Shown one piece after another: positions 1-6,898 of a DNA stretch of 64,000 bases. Below the pieces are notes generated by a model that worked only from the letters and a program-made list of their open reading frames with translations, searched no databases and was not told the DNA's origin. The position numbers were made by a program, and so were the translations under genes. Every line of letters starts with the position of its first letter. Position 1 is the stretch's first letter. The stretch covers positions 1 through 64,000 of the forward strand of contig SVKO01000001.1 in the NCBI GenBank assembly GCA_015068455.1, written 5' to 3'. This DNA is from Oscillospiraceae bacterium. GTDB taxonomy: Bacteria; Bacillota; Clostridia; Oscillospirales; Oscillospiraceae.

Positions 1-213
1 GTTAACTTTACATCTGTGCCACTGGAAGGAAGTGACTGCCGCTTGAATGGTAATCCCACGCTGCCGCTCCAAAAACAAGGTGTCCGTCCTCGTTGTCCCT
101 TTTTCGACGCTCCCTGGTTCTGAAATGGCTCCACTGGCATATAGCAGACTCTCCGTCAAGGTCGTCTTTCCAGCGTCTACATGGGCAAGAATCCCGATAT
201 TGATAATGTTCAT
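1..213 (-). CDS. tet(W): Tetracycline resistance ribosomal protection protein, Tet(W)-like, 5' part only
   Basis: The first 71 residues of an EF-G-like GTPase that removes tetracycline from the ribosome; the window edge cuts the rest. The start [20 protein letters not shown] contains the G1 P-loop (AHVDAGKT), followed by the G2 region (GTTRTDT then LERQRGITI). From memory of the family, the stretch with [14 protein letters not shown] and FQWHRCKVN matches Tet(W) better than Tet(O) or Tet(M). The start is the ATG at 213, preceded by GGAGG. It sits below a terminator and a leader peptide that suggest translational attenuation. The exact class needs the full gene. Confidence 0.9.
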   Translation of the reverse strand, partial: MNIINIGILAHVDAGKTTLTESLLYASGAISEPGSVEKGTTRTDTLFLERQRGITIQAAVTSFQWHRCKVN

Positions 214-249
214 GTCTATCCTCCATACAAGGCCCGAATGGGCGCAAAA

Positions 250-283
250 ATCCCCAGCGGCTAATACTTTTACCGCTGGGGAT
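250..283 (-). terminator. Attenuator terminator upstream of tet(W)
   Basis: An 11-bp perfect stem (ATCCCCAGCGG with CCGCTGGGGAT, 12-nt loop) is followed on the minus strand by a T-rich tail about 40 nt before the tet(W) start. This is the layout of the transcriptional attenuator known from Tet(M)/Tet(O)-type genes, in which readthrough increases with tetracycline. Confidence 0.8.
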
Positions 284-360
284 CATGACTTCGGACACAC
301 AGAAACATACACGACTTACATAAGCCGCGGTCCGTCACGATATTTACTAAAAAGGCAAAA

Positions 361-445
361 GTATTCTTAAAATTGGGTACAAAAACCAAGCCCCTGCAAG
401 GGGCAATCATTTTTGCGCCCATTATCAAATTTTATTTAAGAATAC
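361..445 (-). promoter_or_regulatory. Alternative leader stems of the tet(W) attenuator
   Basis: TTTAAGAATAC at 435-445, inside the leader-peptide codons, is the exact reverse complement of 361-371, so the end of the leader ORF can pair with RNA about 65 nt downstream. Between the arms lies a hairpin (GCCCCT/AGGGGC, 390-404). A ribosome stalled on the leader ORF would disrupt the long stem, consistent with attenuation control. Confidence 0.65.
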
Positions 446-455
446 CTTGCCGCAT
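432..455 (-). CDS. tet(W) leader peptide (7 residues)
   Basis: A seven-codon ORF (MRQGILK) starts with ATG 455 and is preceded by a strong GAGGAG ribosome binding site about 9 nt upstream. Its last codons form one arm of the attenuator stem. Leader peptides of this sort sense ribosome slowing upstream of ribosomal-protection genes. The peptide is too short to recognise by sequence; the call rests on its ribosome binding site and position. Confidence 0.6.
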   Translation of the reverse strand: MRQGILK

Positions 456-487
456 ATTTGATAGACTCCTCAAATCAGGATAATAGC

Positions 488-516
488 AGTATATCATAGT
501 ACGCTCTAAAAAACAA
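488..516 (-). promoter_or_regulatory. Promoter of tet(W)
   Basis: On the minus strand, -35 TTGTTT (511-516) and -10 TATACT (488-493) are separated by 17 bp, about 33 bp upstream of the leader-peptide start. Confidence 0.7.
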
Positions 517-542
517 GAAATCATTTTACCGATTCCACAAAT

Positions 543-580
543 AAAATCGGAGGGTATTCACTGGAATACCCTCCGGTTTT
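543..580 (-). terminator. Terminator after the mob gene
   Basis: A 12-bp perfect stem, CGGAGGGTATTC (548-559) with GAATACCCTCCG (564-575) and a 4-nt loop, is flanked by AAAAT and GTTTT. It lies just past the relaxase stop codon and separates it from the tet promoter. The flanks would allow termination in both directions. Confidence 0.85.
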
Positions 581-585
581 GGTGA

Positions 586-1773
586 TTATCGTGCGTCTAT
601 CCGAATTTTTGACTTTGCGGCCCGTTTCCGTTCCTTTTCGGCATGTTCCTGCTGGTAAGCTGCCTCTAATATTCTGTCCACTTGTTCTGGGCCAAAGGCC
701 CTTTTGACCCGCTCATAGTCAGCGGAGACTTGCCGCATGGCCTTGTTTTCCAACTTGACCTCCTGCAATCGATCAGACAGGCGGATGTTGCTCTCCCTCA
801 CCCGGCCATAGTCCCCTTGCAGACGCTCAAATTTCCCCCGCAGCTCCACATAGGCCAGATACAGGGAGCGCAGCACCTTGACGATTTGGGCCAGCAGGGG
901 CTTTGCCTTTTTCTCTCGGTAGGCCCGGCCTGTTTCCAGCGTTCCCGGCTCCGGCAAAATCTCCTCCGGATTGGCGGAGAAATCCGCTGCCAACCGCTCC
1001 ATATTTTTCACCGCCGGGGCAAGTTCTTTGAGCCGCCGTTCCTGGCTCTCCACCTGGTTTTCTTTCTCCGCCTTGACCGTCTCCAGAACGGCGATCTCCT
1101 TTGCCCGCTGCTCTTTCTTGTAGTCCAGCACAGACAAGTGCTTGTCGTGGGTGCCTTTGTCCTCCCACTCAATCCCGTGGCGCTCCATGACCAGGGAAAG
1201 CTGCTCCTTTTCCGAGCGCACCCACTGGCTCCACTCTGTGTCCCCTCTGGTGCCGCCCTGGAAACCCTGGGCCGCTAACGCCTGTTTCAAAGATACCCTC
1301 GTGTCCAGCCCTCGCTTGCTCCCGGTGGTGAATGGTACAAAGTCAATGTGCAGATGGGGCGTAGCCTCGTCCATGTGGAGGTGGGCAGAGAACACCCGGA
1401 GTTGGGGGTTGCGCTCTTGAAAGCCCTTCATGTACTCGTCCAAAACCGCTGCCGCAAGCTGTCCCTCCTCGCTGTCGGCGCTCATATCATCTCGATTGCC
1501 CACTTGCAGGATGATTTCATGGAACGGCTTTTCCTGCTTGCCGGAGCGGATCTTCTCATAGTAATCCTCTATCCTTCTGTCGGCCCTGGTTTGTTTAGCG
1601 TTGTACCGTTCCAGAGCCTCGTCAAAGAGTTCATGGTACACCGCCTTGATATTCTCCTGGCAGTAGGTTATATTCAAGTGGGAGCGTTCCGGGTCAGTGT
1701 TCTTGGCGTGGAATTTTCTACTGTTATGGTTCACCGATCCTTGGCCCACCATGGCGCTGATTGTCCTTTTCAA
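586..1773 (-). CDS. MobV-family relaxase (Mob_Pre)
   Basis: A relaxase that nicks the origin of transfer so a helper conjugation system can move the element. The HUH-type metal-binding motif HLHMDEATPHLHID is at residues 131-144; residues from about 210 on are charged and helical, probably coiled coil, as in Mob_Pre proteins. Its 395 residues fit the family. The chosen start is TTG at 1773, because AGGAGGG lies 7 nt upstream; the ATG seven codons later has no ribosome binding site. It is the last gene of a minus-strand run from the integrase and is followed by a terminator. Family confidence is high; the exact subgroup is less sure. Confidence 0.9.
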   Translation of the reverse strand: MKRTISAMVGQGSVNHNSRKFHAKNTDPERSHLNITYCQENIKAVYHELFDEALERYNAKQTRADRRIEDYYEKIRSGKQEKPFHEIILQVGNRDDMSADSEEGQLAAAVLDEYMKGFQERNPQLRVFSAHLHMDEATPHLHIDFVPFTTGSKRGLDTRVSLKQALAAQGFQGGTRGDTEWSQWVRSEKEQLSLVMERHGIEWEDKGTHDKHLSVLDYKKEQRAKEIAVLETVKAEKENQVESQERRLKELAPAVKNMERLAADFSANPEEILPEPGTLETGRAYREKKAKPLLAQIVKVLRSLYLAYVELRGKFERLQGDYGRVRESNIRLSDRLQEVKLENKAMRQVSADYERVKRAFGPEQVDRILEAAYQQEHAEKERKRAAKSKIRIDAR

Positions 1774-2219
1774 ATCAATCCCTCCTCCCTTTTCCGCCGC
1801 GCAAGCGGCGAGCCTTTGTTACTTTCTGCGAAAGTAACGCAAAAGCACTTTTGACAGCCTGACGGCCATCAAAAGCGCATTTGCGCCCTACGGGGTGGTG
1901 TGGGGGCTTTGCCCCCGGCAACTGCGGTTGCCTCCCCCAGCAGGGCCGCCCTTTGAAAAGGGCACCCTGCACCCCGCCTAAACTTTGTCACTCGCCGTTG
2001 GGCAGGGTGGAAAGGCCAGGGGCCTTTCCACCGCCCGGCAAGTGTTTTCCGTGGGCCGAAAGTCAAGGGGTACGGGTTGTATTGACTTGCGGCAATCTCC
2101 ACCCGCAGGTATGCCCCCCTTGACTTTCGCCCCCGCTCCCCGTGACAGCCGTGACGACCGTGACGATGTTTTACACACCGCCTCCGCACTCCGAAAAGCT
2201 GTCACAGCTGTCACGGTCG
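1774..2219. other. 446-bp intergenic segment, candidate oriT region
   Basis: I see no convincing gene here; the short frames lack ribosome binding sites and overlap palindromes. It holds a 9-bp stem with 3-nt loop (1818-1838), several GC-rich imperfect hairpins between about 1890 and 2060, and the left arm of an inverted array of 9-bp repeats. Lying directly upstream of the relaxase, it is the natural place for an oriT, but no nick-site consensus could be confirmed by eye. Confidence 0.5.
1818..1838. other. Candidate oriT hairpin upstream of mob
   Basis: Perfect inverted repeat GTTACTTTC (1818-1826) / GAAAGTAAC (1830-1838) with a 3-nt loop, 45 bp before the relaxase start. MobV relaxases usually act on an inverted repeat just upstream of their own gene. 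Confidence 0.45.
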
Positions 2220-2224
2220 TCACG
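2141..2224. repeat. Two opposed arrays of three 9-bp repeats (iteron-like)
   Basis: The left array is CGTGACAGC, CGTGACGAC, CGTGACGAT at 2141-2167. The right array, read on the opposite strand, is CGTGACGAC, CGTGACAGC, TGTGACAGC at 2224-2198. The core CGTGAC(A/G)(G/A)C is thus present six times, head to head around a 30-bp spacer. The right arm overlaps the stop codon of the RepA-like gene. Tandem 9-mers beside a replicative ATPase suggest an origin, or a binding site for an element-encoded DNA-binding protein. Confidence 0.75.
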
Positions 2225-3374
2225 CCTGGGGTTCCTCCAACGTGAGCTTGATACTCCGCCCGGCATGGGTTCGGGCGCTTTCATAGTGGATGTGGTACTC
2301 ATAGGACAGCCGCCACGCCCGGACATTCAGCCGCATAGCCAGGGCATTGGGTTTCATATCCAGCCCCAGGGCGGCGACAAGTTCCGTGGCCGTCCCTCTC
2401 CACTCTGGCCGTTCCGCCGTTACCAGGGCGGCAACAGCCTCCAACACCGGGTCAGGCGGCTCCTGCCGCAGCTCCGTTTCCCGCCGCTCCAGCTCCCACA
2501 CAAGCCGTTCCTCGTCCCGCTTGAGGTAGAGGCGCTGGTCTTGCTGATCCCGCCCAGAAATGTCCAGGGTGGCGGCGTTGTCTGCCCGCCGCTCCTTTTG
2601 GAGCAGAAAGGCCCCGTCTGCCGCACCCAATAAGCCGTTGGTGCCGGAGATCATATCAAACTTATCATCGGCCTGCTGCTTGCGGGTGTGATGTACAACC
2701 AGGAGGCAAACCCCGCTTATATCGGCAAACCGTTTCAGTTTGGTGATTACCTCATAGTCGTTGGCATAGCTGTACTTCTCTGCCCCGGCCTCCCGGATTT
2801 TTTGCAGGGTGTCGATGATAATAAGCCGGGTGTCCGTGTGTTCCCGGACAAAGCCCTTTAGCTGCTCCTCCAGGCCACCGCCGAGCTGCTTAGCTCCGAT
2901 GGCAAAGAACAGGTTTCCGGTACTCTCTACTCCAAACATCCGGTACAACCGCTCCTGTAAGCGACGGTGGTTGTCCTCCAGGGCCAGATAGAGGACTGTC
3001 CCCTGGCGCACCTCATACCCCCACAGGGAAAGGCCCATACTCACATGATAGGCAAGCTGGGCCATGAGAAAGGACTTGCCCACCTTGGGAGCGCCCACAA
3101 AGAGATATGTCCCCGCATAGAGCAGACCGTCTACCACAGGAGGTCTGCCGGGGTACACCTGTTCGTAGAGGTCATTCATAGACACGGTAGGCAGATAGGC
3201 CGGGTCATTGACCCGGCTTATCTGCCGCAGGATTTCCTCCAAATCTCTTTCCGGGGGCTTGTGTTCTGTCACGCCCTCTGCTATACTTTGGTTAGGTTTT
3301 TGTGAGAGCGACTGTCCCCCGTCTGCGCCAACAGGCGGATATGGGGCAGTCGTTTTCTCTTGCAATCTATCCAT
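2220..3374 (-). CDS. RepA-like hexameric AAA ATPase/helicase
   Basis: A 384-residue RecA-fold ATPase of the RepA/AAA_25 type. Walker A GAPKVGKS is at residues 94-101 and a Walker B-like strand (LIIIDTL) near 180, followed by VVHHTRK. The last ~100 residues look like a winged-helix DNA-binding part. Such proteins are replicative helicases of plasmids and of elements that copy themselves after excision. Start ATG 3374 has GGAGG upstream and follows the ribbon-helix-helix gene by 3 bp. The iteron-like arrays overlap its 3' end. Function is inferred from family; primase and initiator are not visible. Confidence 0.8.
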   Translation of the reverse strand: MDRLQEKTTAPYPPVGADGGQSLSQKPNQSIAEGVTEHKPPERDLEEILRQISRVNDPAYLPTVSMNDLYEQVYPGRPPVVDGLLYAGTYLFVGAPKVGKSFLMAQLAYHVSMGLSLWGYEVRQGTVLYLALEDNHRRLQERLYRMFGVESTGNLFFAIGAKQLGGGLEEQLKGFVREHTDTRLIIIDTLQKIREAGAEKYSYANDYEVITKLKRFADISGVCLLVVHHTRKQQADDKFDMISGTNGLLGAADGAFLLQKERRADNAATLDISGRDQQDQRLYLKRDEERLVWELERRETELRQEPPDPVLEAVAALVTAERPEWRGTATELVAALGLDMKPNALAMRLNVRAWRLSYEYHIHYESARTHAGRSIKLTLEEPQA

Positions 3375-3377
3375 CTA

Positions 3378-3698
3378 TCAATCCTCCCTCATGCCGTCCA
3401 TGATGGCGGCGATCAGCCGGATGGTGTCCAGCAACTCCCCATCCACGCCATTCCCGGCCTCGATACGCTCCAGTTCTTCCAGAACGGCGGCCAGCTCGTT
3501 CCGCAGGGCCTTATACACCCTGGGGTTGCCCTGTACCACCACATCCCGGCACAGCAGCCGTCGGGTGATGTAGTCCTGTTTGGTAAGGCCGGAGAGCCGC
3601 ACAGCGGTTTCAATTTCCCTGTCCTCATCCGGGGACACCCGGAAAGCCACAGTTTTGTTTCTCCAGCGGTTGTGTCGGTCAAGATTTTTCACTGACAT
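3378..3698 (-). CDS. Ribbon-helix-helix mobilization accessory protein (MobC-like)
   Basis: 106 residues. The N-terminal part has a ribbon-helix-helix look: a basic strand (KTVAFRVSPDED) followed by helices with SGLTKQDYITRRLL, common in plasmid mobilization proteins that bind oriT and help the relaxase. The C-terminal half is helical. It sits tightly between integrase and RepA-like genes (3-bp gaps), with AAAGGGGGCC before ATG 3698. It could instead be a plain transcriptional regulator of the operon; family assignment is moderate. Confidence 0.65.
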   Translation of the reverse strand: MSVKNLDRHNRWRNKTVAFRVSPDEDREIETAVRLSGLTKQDYITRRLLCRDVVVQGNPRVYKALRNELAAVLEELERIEAGNGVDGELLDTIRLIAAIMDGMRED

Positions 3699-3701
3699 GA
3701 T

Positions 3702-4778
3702 TTAGGCCCCCTTTCGCTCCATGTCCAGTTTGTCCGCCATCTCCGCCTGCCGGGTGGGGAACAGGTGGGCGTAGCGGTAGGTAATATCAATGCTTTCATG
3801 TCCCACCCGGTCAGCGATTGCCAGGGCCGTAAAGCCCATGTCAATGAGCAGCGAAATGTGGGAGTGCCTCAGGTCGTGTATTCTGATCCGCTTTACCCCG
3901 GCCTCTTTCGCACCCCTGTCCATCTCCCGGTGGAGGTAGGATTTTGTCACCGTGAAAATGCGGTCGGTGGGCTTCACCCCATACAGGCTCTTGATATAGT
4001 CTCGCATTTCTTCACAGAGGAAAGCGGGCATTTGAATGACCCGGTTGCTCTTAGGGGTCTTGGGGTCGGTAATCACATCCTTGCCCTTAATCCGCTGGTA
4101 GGACTTGGAGATGGTGACGGTCTGTTTCTCAAAGTCGAAGTCGCCAGGAGTGAGGGCCAGCAGCTCCCCCTCCCGGACGCCGCACCAGTAGAGCATTTCA
4201 AAGGCGTAATAGGAAAGGGGCTTGTCCATCATGGCCTCGGCGAATTTCAGATACTCCGCCTTTGTCCAGAACAGCATTTCCCGTCCCTTTGGCTTTCCCA
4301 TATTGCCCGCCTGGGCAGCGGGATTGACCTTTAGATTGTAGTGCCGTACCGCATGGTTGAACACGGCGCTCAACTGATTGTGCAGCGTTTTTAAGTACAC
4401 CGGAGAGTAGGGCTTGCCGTTCTTGTCCCGGTAACCCAGCATTTCATTCTGCCAGGCGATGACCTCCTTGGAGTGAATGTCGCACATCTTCCGCTTGCCG
4501 AAGTACGGCACCAACTTCTTGTAGAGGATATGCTCTTTCGTCCCCCAGGTGTTTTCCTTGATACGGCCTTTCATGTCCGCCACATAGACAGCCACGAAGT
4601 TTTCAAAGGTCATTTCCAGGTCGGCGGTCTGTTGTTGCAGGAATGTCCGCTCCCACTCCAGAGCCTCCCGCTTGGTGGGAAAGCCCCGTTTCATTTTCTT
4701 TACTTTCTTGCCCGTCCAGTCCTCGTAGTAAAAGGACGCATACCATGTGCCCTTTGCCTTGTCTTTGTATGCCGGCAT
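3702..4778 (-). CDS. int: Tyrosine recombinase/integrase
   Basis: A 358-residue phage/Tn916-type integrase that inserts and excises the element. It has an N-terminal arm-binding domain (about 1-55), a core-binding SAM-like domain (about 58-150) and the catalytic domain. Visible catalytic residues: Arg 202 (CGVREGELLAL), HDLR (His 301, Arg 304), His 327 (VGHE) and nucleophile Tyr 336 (YRYAHLF). I chose ATG 4778 because AAGGAGGG lies upstream; an in-frame start 12 codons earlier has none and would overlap the excisionase gene. It is 13 bp downstream of that gene and shares its repressible promoter. Confidence 0.95.
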   Translation of the reverse strand: MPAYKDKAKGTWYASFYYEDWTGKKVKKMKRGFPTKREALEWERTFLQQQTADLEMTFENFVAVYVADMKGRIKENTWGTKEHILYKKLVPYFGKRKMCDIHSKEVIAWQNEMLGYRDKNGKPYSPVYLKTLHNQLSAVFNHAVRHYNLKVNPAAQAGNMGKPKGREMLFWTKAEYLKFAEAMMDKPLSYYAFEMLYWCGVREGELLALTPGDFDFEKQTVTISKSYQRIKGKDVITDPKTPKSNRVIQMPAFLCEEMRDYIKSLYGVKPTDRIFTVTKSYLHREMDRGAKEAGVKRIRIHDLRHSHISLLIDMGFTALAIADRVGHESIDITYRYAHLFPTRQAEMADKLDMERKGA

Positions 4779-4791
4779 TGTGGTTCCCTCC

Positions 4792-4980
4792 TTATTGTCT
4801 GTCCCGCAGCCCATAGAATTTTTCCTCGAAGTAGCGCCTGCTTACCCGTCCGGGAATGGTGAGAAAGCCTTTTTTCTTCAGCTCCTCGTTCATCTCCCGC
4901 ACCAGCTTGTAGGCGTAGGGCTTGGAAATGCCCAGCTCCCTGGCGACCTCCTCTGCTCTCACAAACAGCTCCTTTTCCAT
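4792..4980 (-). CDS. Excisionase-like helix-turn-helix protein
   Basis: 62 residues with a single helix-turn-helix (VRAEEVARELGISKPYAYKL) and a basic C-terminus, typical in size and position of Xis recombination directionality factors, which bend DNA at the attachment site and favour excision. ATG 4980 is preserved over the GTG at 4989 because AAGGAGG lies 8 nt upstream of the ATG and nearly touches the GTG. It is the first gene of the minus-strand int operon. It could be an operon regulator instead. Confidence 0.75.
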   Translation of the reverse strand: MEKELFVRAEEVARELGISKPYAYKLVREMNEELKKKGFLTIPGRVSRRYFEEKFYGLRDRQ

Positions 4981-5013
4981 GGTCAGCACCTCCTTATTTT
5001 AGTTTCGCAAATA

Positions 5014-5062
5014 TGTTAATGTCACCATCTTCATTATACATTAACATAAGTGTTAATGTCAA
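5014..5062 (-). promoter_or_regulatory. Promoter of the xis-int operon with embedded operator
   Basis: On the minus strand, -35 TTGACA (5057-5062) and -10 TATAAT (5033-5038) are near-consensus with an 18-bp spacer. The spacer is almost entirely a 9-4-9 palindrome, ACATTAACA/TGTTAATGT (5038-5059), and a third identical half-site lies at 5014-5022. A repressor bound there would block RNA polymerase; the divergent XRE protein is the obvious candidate. Confidence 0.8.
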
Positions 5063-5094
5063 GAATTTATTTCGCATTTTTGTTAAAGATTATC

Positions 5095-5123
5095 TTGCAT
5101 CTTTCGCTTTTTTGCGCTATACT
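5095..5123 (+). promoter_or_regulatory. Promoter of the XRE regulator gene
   Basis: -35 TTGCAT (5095-5100) and -10 TATACT (5118-5123) with a 17-bp spacer, 23 bp before the regulator start. Confidence 0.7.
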
Positions 5124-5146
5124 ATTGGCAAAGGCGGTGGGATATT

Positions 5147-5704
5147 ATGACAGTCGGAGACAAGATAAAGAAAATCCGCACCTTTCGAGGCATGACACAA
5201 AAGGAATTGGGGCTTGCTATCGGCTTTGAGGAAAAGGGAGCGGACAACCGGATCGCCCAGTATGAGACGAATTACCGTGTTCCGAAACGGGAACTGCTGG
5301 ACAAGATGGCCGAGGCGCTGCGGGTAGACCGCCAGAACTTCTACACCATCGCCCCCGGCTCTGCCGAGGACTTCATGCGGACATTCTTCTGGCTGGACGA
5401 GGACAGCCCTGGCGCTATCCGCCTGTTCCAACTTGTCCGCAATCCGGGCAGAGCAGGGGCCGCTGATGATACCGCTGTACGGTACAATGATAGCGATGAC
5501 TGGCCCGCACACCCTCCCGTGGGTATGTACTTCCAGTATGGCCTTGTGGACGAGTTCATGCGGGAATGGCTTTTTCGTCAGCAGGAGTTACACGCCGGGG
5601 AGATCACCAGGGAAGAGTATTTTGAATGGAAACTCAACTGGCCCCATACCTGCGACGATGGCCTGGAAAGCGAATATTATATCCCTTGGCGGAAAAATAA
5701 ATAA
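5147..5704 (+). CDS. XRE-family transcriptional repressor of the element
   Basis: 185 residues. Residues 1-65 form a Cro/CI-type helix-turn-helix (KIKKIRTFRGMTQKELGLAI then RIAQYETNYRVPKRELLDKMAEAL). The rest, rich in Trp and acidic residues, has no domain I can name. It is divergent from xis-int and lies next to palindromic half-sites in that operon's promoter, so it probably keeps excision off. It ends at a strong terminator that marks the edge of the element's coding part. Confidence 0.85.
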   Translation: MTVGDKIKKIRTFRGMTQKELGLAIGFEEKGADNRIAQYETNYRVPKRELLDKMAEALRVDRQNFYTIAPGSAEDFMRTFFWLDEDSPGAIRLFQLVRNPGRAGAADDTAVRYNDSDDWPAHPPVGMYFQYGLVDEFMREWLFRQQELHAGEITREEYFEWKLNWPHTCDDGLESEYYIPWRKNK

Positions 5705-5706
5705 GA

Positions 5707-5760
5707 CAAGCAAAAAAACCGCCCTGCTGAATTTGTCGTTCAGCAGGGCGGTTTTGCTTG
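5707..5760 (+). terminator. Terminator after the XRE regulator
   Basis: A long near-perfect inverted repeat: AAAACCGCCCTGCTGAA (5715-5731) pairs with TTCAGCAGGGCGGTTTT (5739-5755) around a 7-nt loop, and the flanks CAAGC/GCTTG extend it. The T-rich arms would let it work in both directions, insulating guaA from the element. Confidence 0.9.
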
Positions 5761-5900
5761 TCCTTTTGGGATTTTTCTCTTGAGAATACCGGGCGGACAC
5801 AAATAGTATCAATCCAGTATCAAGAGCAGTATGGACGGGCAAAAAAGCCTGTATTCATGCGGGTTTTCGCCGTTTCGAGCGTCATTCCCACTCGATGGTT
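5761..5900. other. Right attachment-site region of the element
   Basis: This stretch joins the element to the guaA 3' end. The guaA C-terminal codons (GTIEWE) are intact and read out of 5882, so the core crossover probably lies at or inside the last codons. Short direct repeats AGTATCAA (5805-5812 and 5816-5823), plus a third AGTAT at 5828, are spaced about one helical turn apart and could be integrase arm-type sites. The second copy of the core would lie left of this window. Confidence 0.6.
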
Positions 5901-6862
5901 CCGCTGGGCTTGGGCGTCAGGTCGAACAGGACGCGGTTGACGCCGGGGACCTCGGCGGTGATGCGGGCGGTGATGTGCTGCAGGAGCTCGAAGGGAACGT
6001 TCTCCACGGTGGCAGTCATGGCGTCGCGGGTGTTGACCGCACGGATGACCACAGGCCAGTCGTAGGAGCGCAGGCCGTCGCGCACGCCGGTGGACTTGAA
6101 ATCGGGCACGATGGTGAAGTACTGCCAGACCTTGCCGGCCAGGCCGTTCTTGGCGAACTCTTCACGCAGGATGGCGTCGGACTCGCGCACAGCCTCGAGG
6201 CGGTCGCGGGTGATGGCGCCGACGCAGCGTACGCCCAGGCCGGGGCCCGGGAAGGGCTGACGGTAGACCATGTTGTCGGGCAGGCCGAGGGCCTTGCCGA
6301 CCACGCGGACTTCGTCCTTGAACAGGAGCTTGATGGGCTCCACCAGCTCGAAATCCAGATCCTCGGGCAGGCCGCCGACGTTGTGGTGGGCCTTGACCGG
6401 GCCGCTCTCCAGGATGTCGGGGTAGATGGTGCCCTGGGCGAGGAACTTGATGCCGTCGAGCTTGCGGGCCTCCTCCTCAAACACGCGGATGAACTCGGCG
6501 CCGATGATCTTGCGCTTTTTCTCAGGCTCGGCCACGCCGGCCAGCTTGTCCAGGAAGCGGTCCACGGCGTCCACATACACCAGGTTGGCGTCCATCTGAT
6601 TGCGGAAGACCTCGATGACCTGCTCGGGCTCGCCCTTGCGCAGCAGGCCGTGGTTCACGTGGACGCAGACCAGCTGCTTGCCCACAGCCTTAATGAGCAG
6701 AGCCGCCACAACGGAGGAATCGACGCCGCCGGACAGGGCCAGCAGCACCTTCTTGTCGCCGATCTGTTCGCGCAGCGCGGAAAGCTGCTCTTCAATGAAT
6801 GCCTCGGCCAGAGCCGGGGTGGTGATCCGTTCCATGGTCTCCGGACGCTTGTTATTTTCCAT
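5882..6862 (-). CDS. guaA: GMP synthase, ATP-pyrophosphatase and dimerization domains only
   Basis: Catalyses XMP to GMP. The 326 residues begin almost at the N-type ATP-pyrophosphatase P-loop (LSGGVDSS, residues 43-50) and run to the classic C-terminus GTIEWE, with the XMP-binding/dimerization part present. Usual bacterial GuaA is about 510-525 residues and starts with a class I glutamine amidotransferase domain, which is absent here and in the upstream sequence. Either the glutaminase is a separate gene elsewhere (as in archaea) or the enzyme uses ammonia. ATG 6862 has GGGAGTG upstream. Its 3' end is the insertion site of the element. Confidence 0.93.
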   Translation of the reverse strand: MENNKRPETMERITTPALAEAFIEEQLSALREQIGDKKVLLALSGGVDSSVVAALLIKAVGKQLVCVHVNHGLLRKGEPEQVIEVFRNQMDANLVYVDAVDRFLDKLAGVAEPEKKRKIIGAEFIRVFEEEARKLDGIKFLAQGTIYPDILESGPVKAHHNVGGLPEDLDFELVEPIKLLFKDEVRVVGKALGLPDNMVYRQPFPGPGLGVRCVGAITRDRLEAVRESDAILREEFAKNGLAGKVWQYFTIVPDFKSTGVRDGLRSYDWPVVIRAVNTRDAMTATVENVPFELLQHITARITAEVPGVNRVLFDLTPKPSGTIEWE

Positions 6863-6898
6863 TGTGACACTCCCTATTCTGTATTTATTGGAATCCCC

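Larger units (their letters stand above)
1..5881. mobile_element. Integrative mobilizable element, integrase-proximal end, inserted at guaA 3' end
   Basis: Everything from the window start to the guaA stop codon is mobile-element content: a tet(W)-like resistance gene, MobV relaxase, RepA-like ATPase, ribbon-helix-helix protein, tyrosine integrase, small excisionase and XRE repressor. The integrase module lies next to the intact guaA 3' end, which is an established site for tyrosine-recombinase elements. No conjugation (type IV secretion) genes are visible, so it is more likely mobilizable than self-transmissible, but the rest of the element lies left of the window. The exact attachment core cannot be fixed without the other junction. 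Confidence 0.85.

Noticed and set aside
1775..1972. A 65-codon frame and overlapping small frames in the mob upstream region.
   Set aside because: No ribosome binding sites, basic low-information sequence and overlap with palindromes; best explained as shadow of oriT-like DNA.
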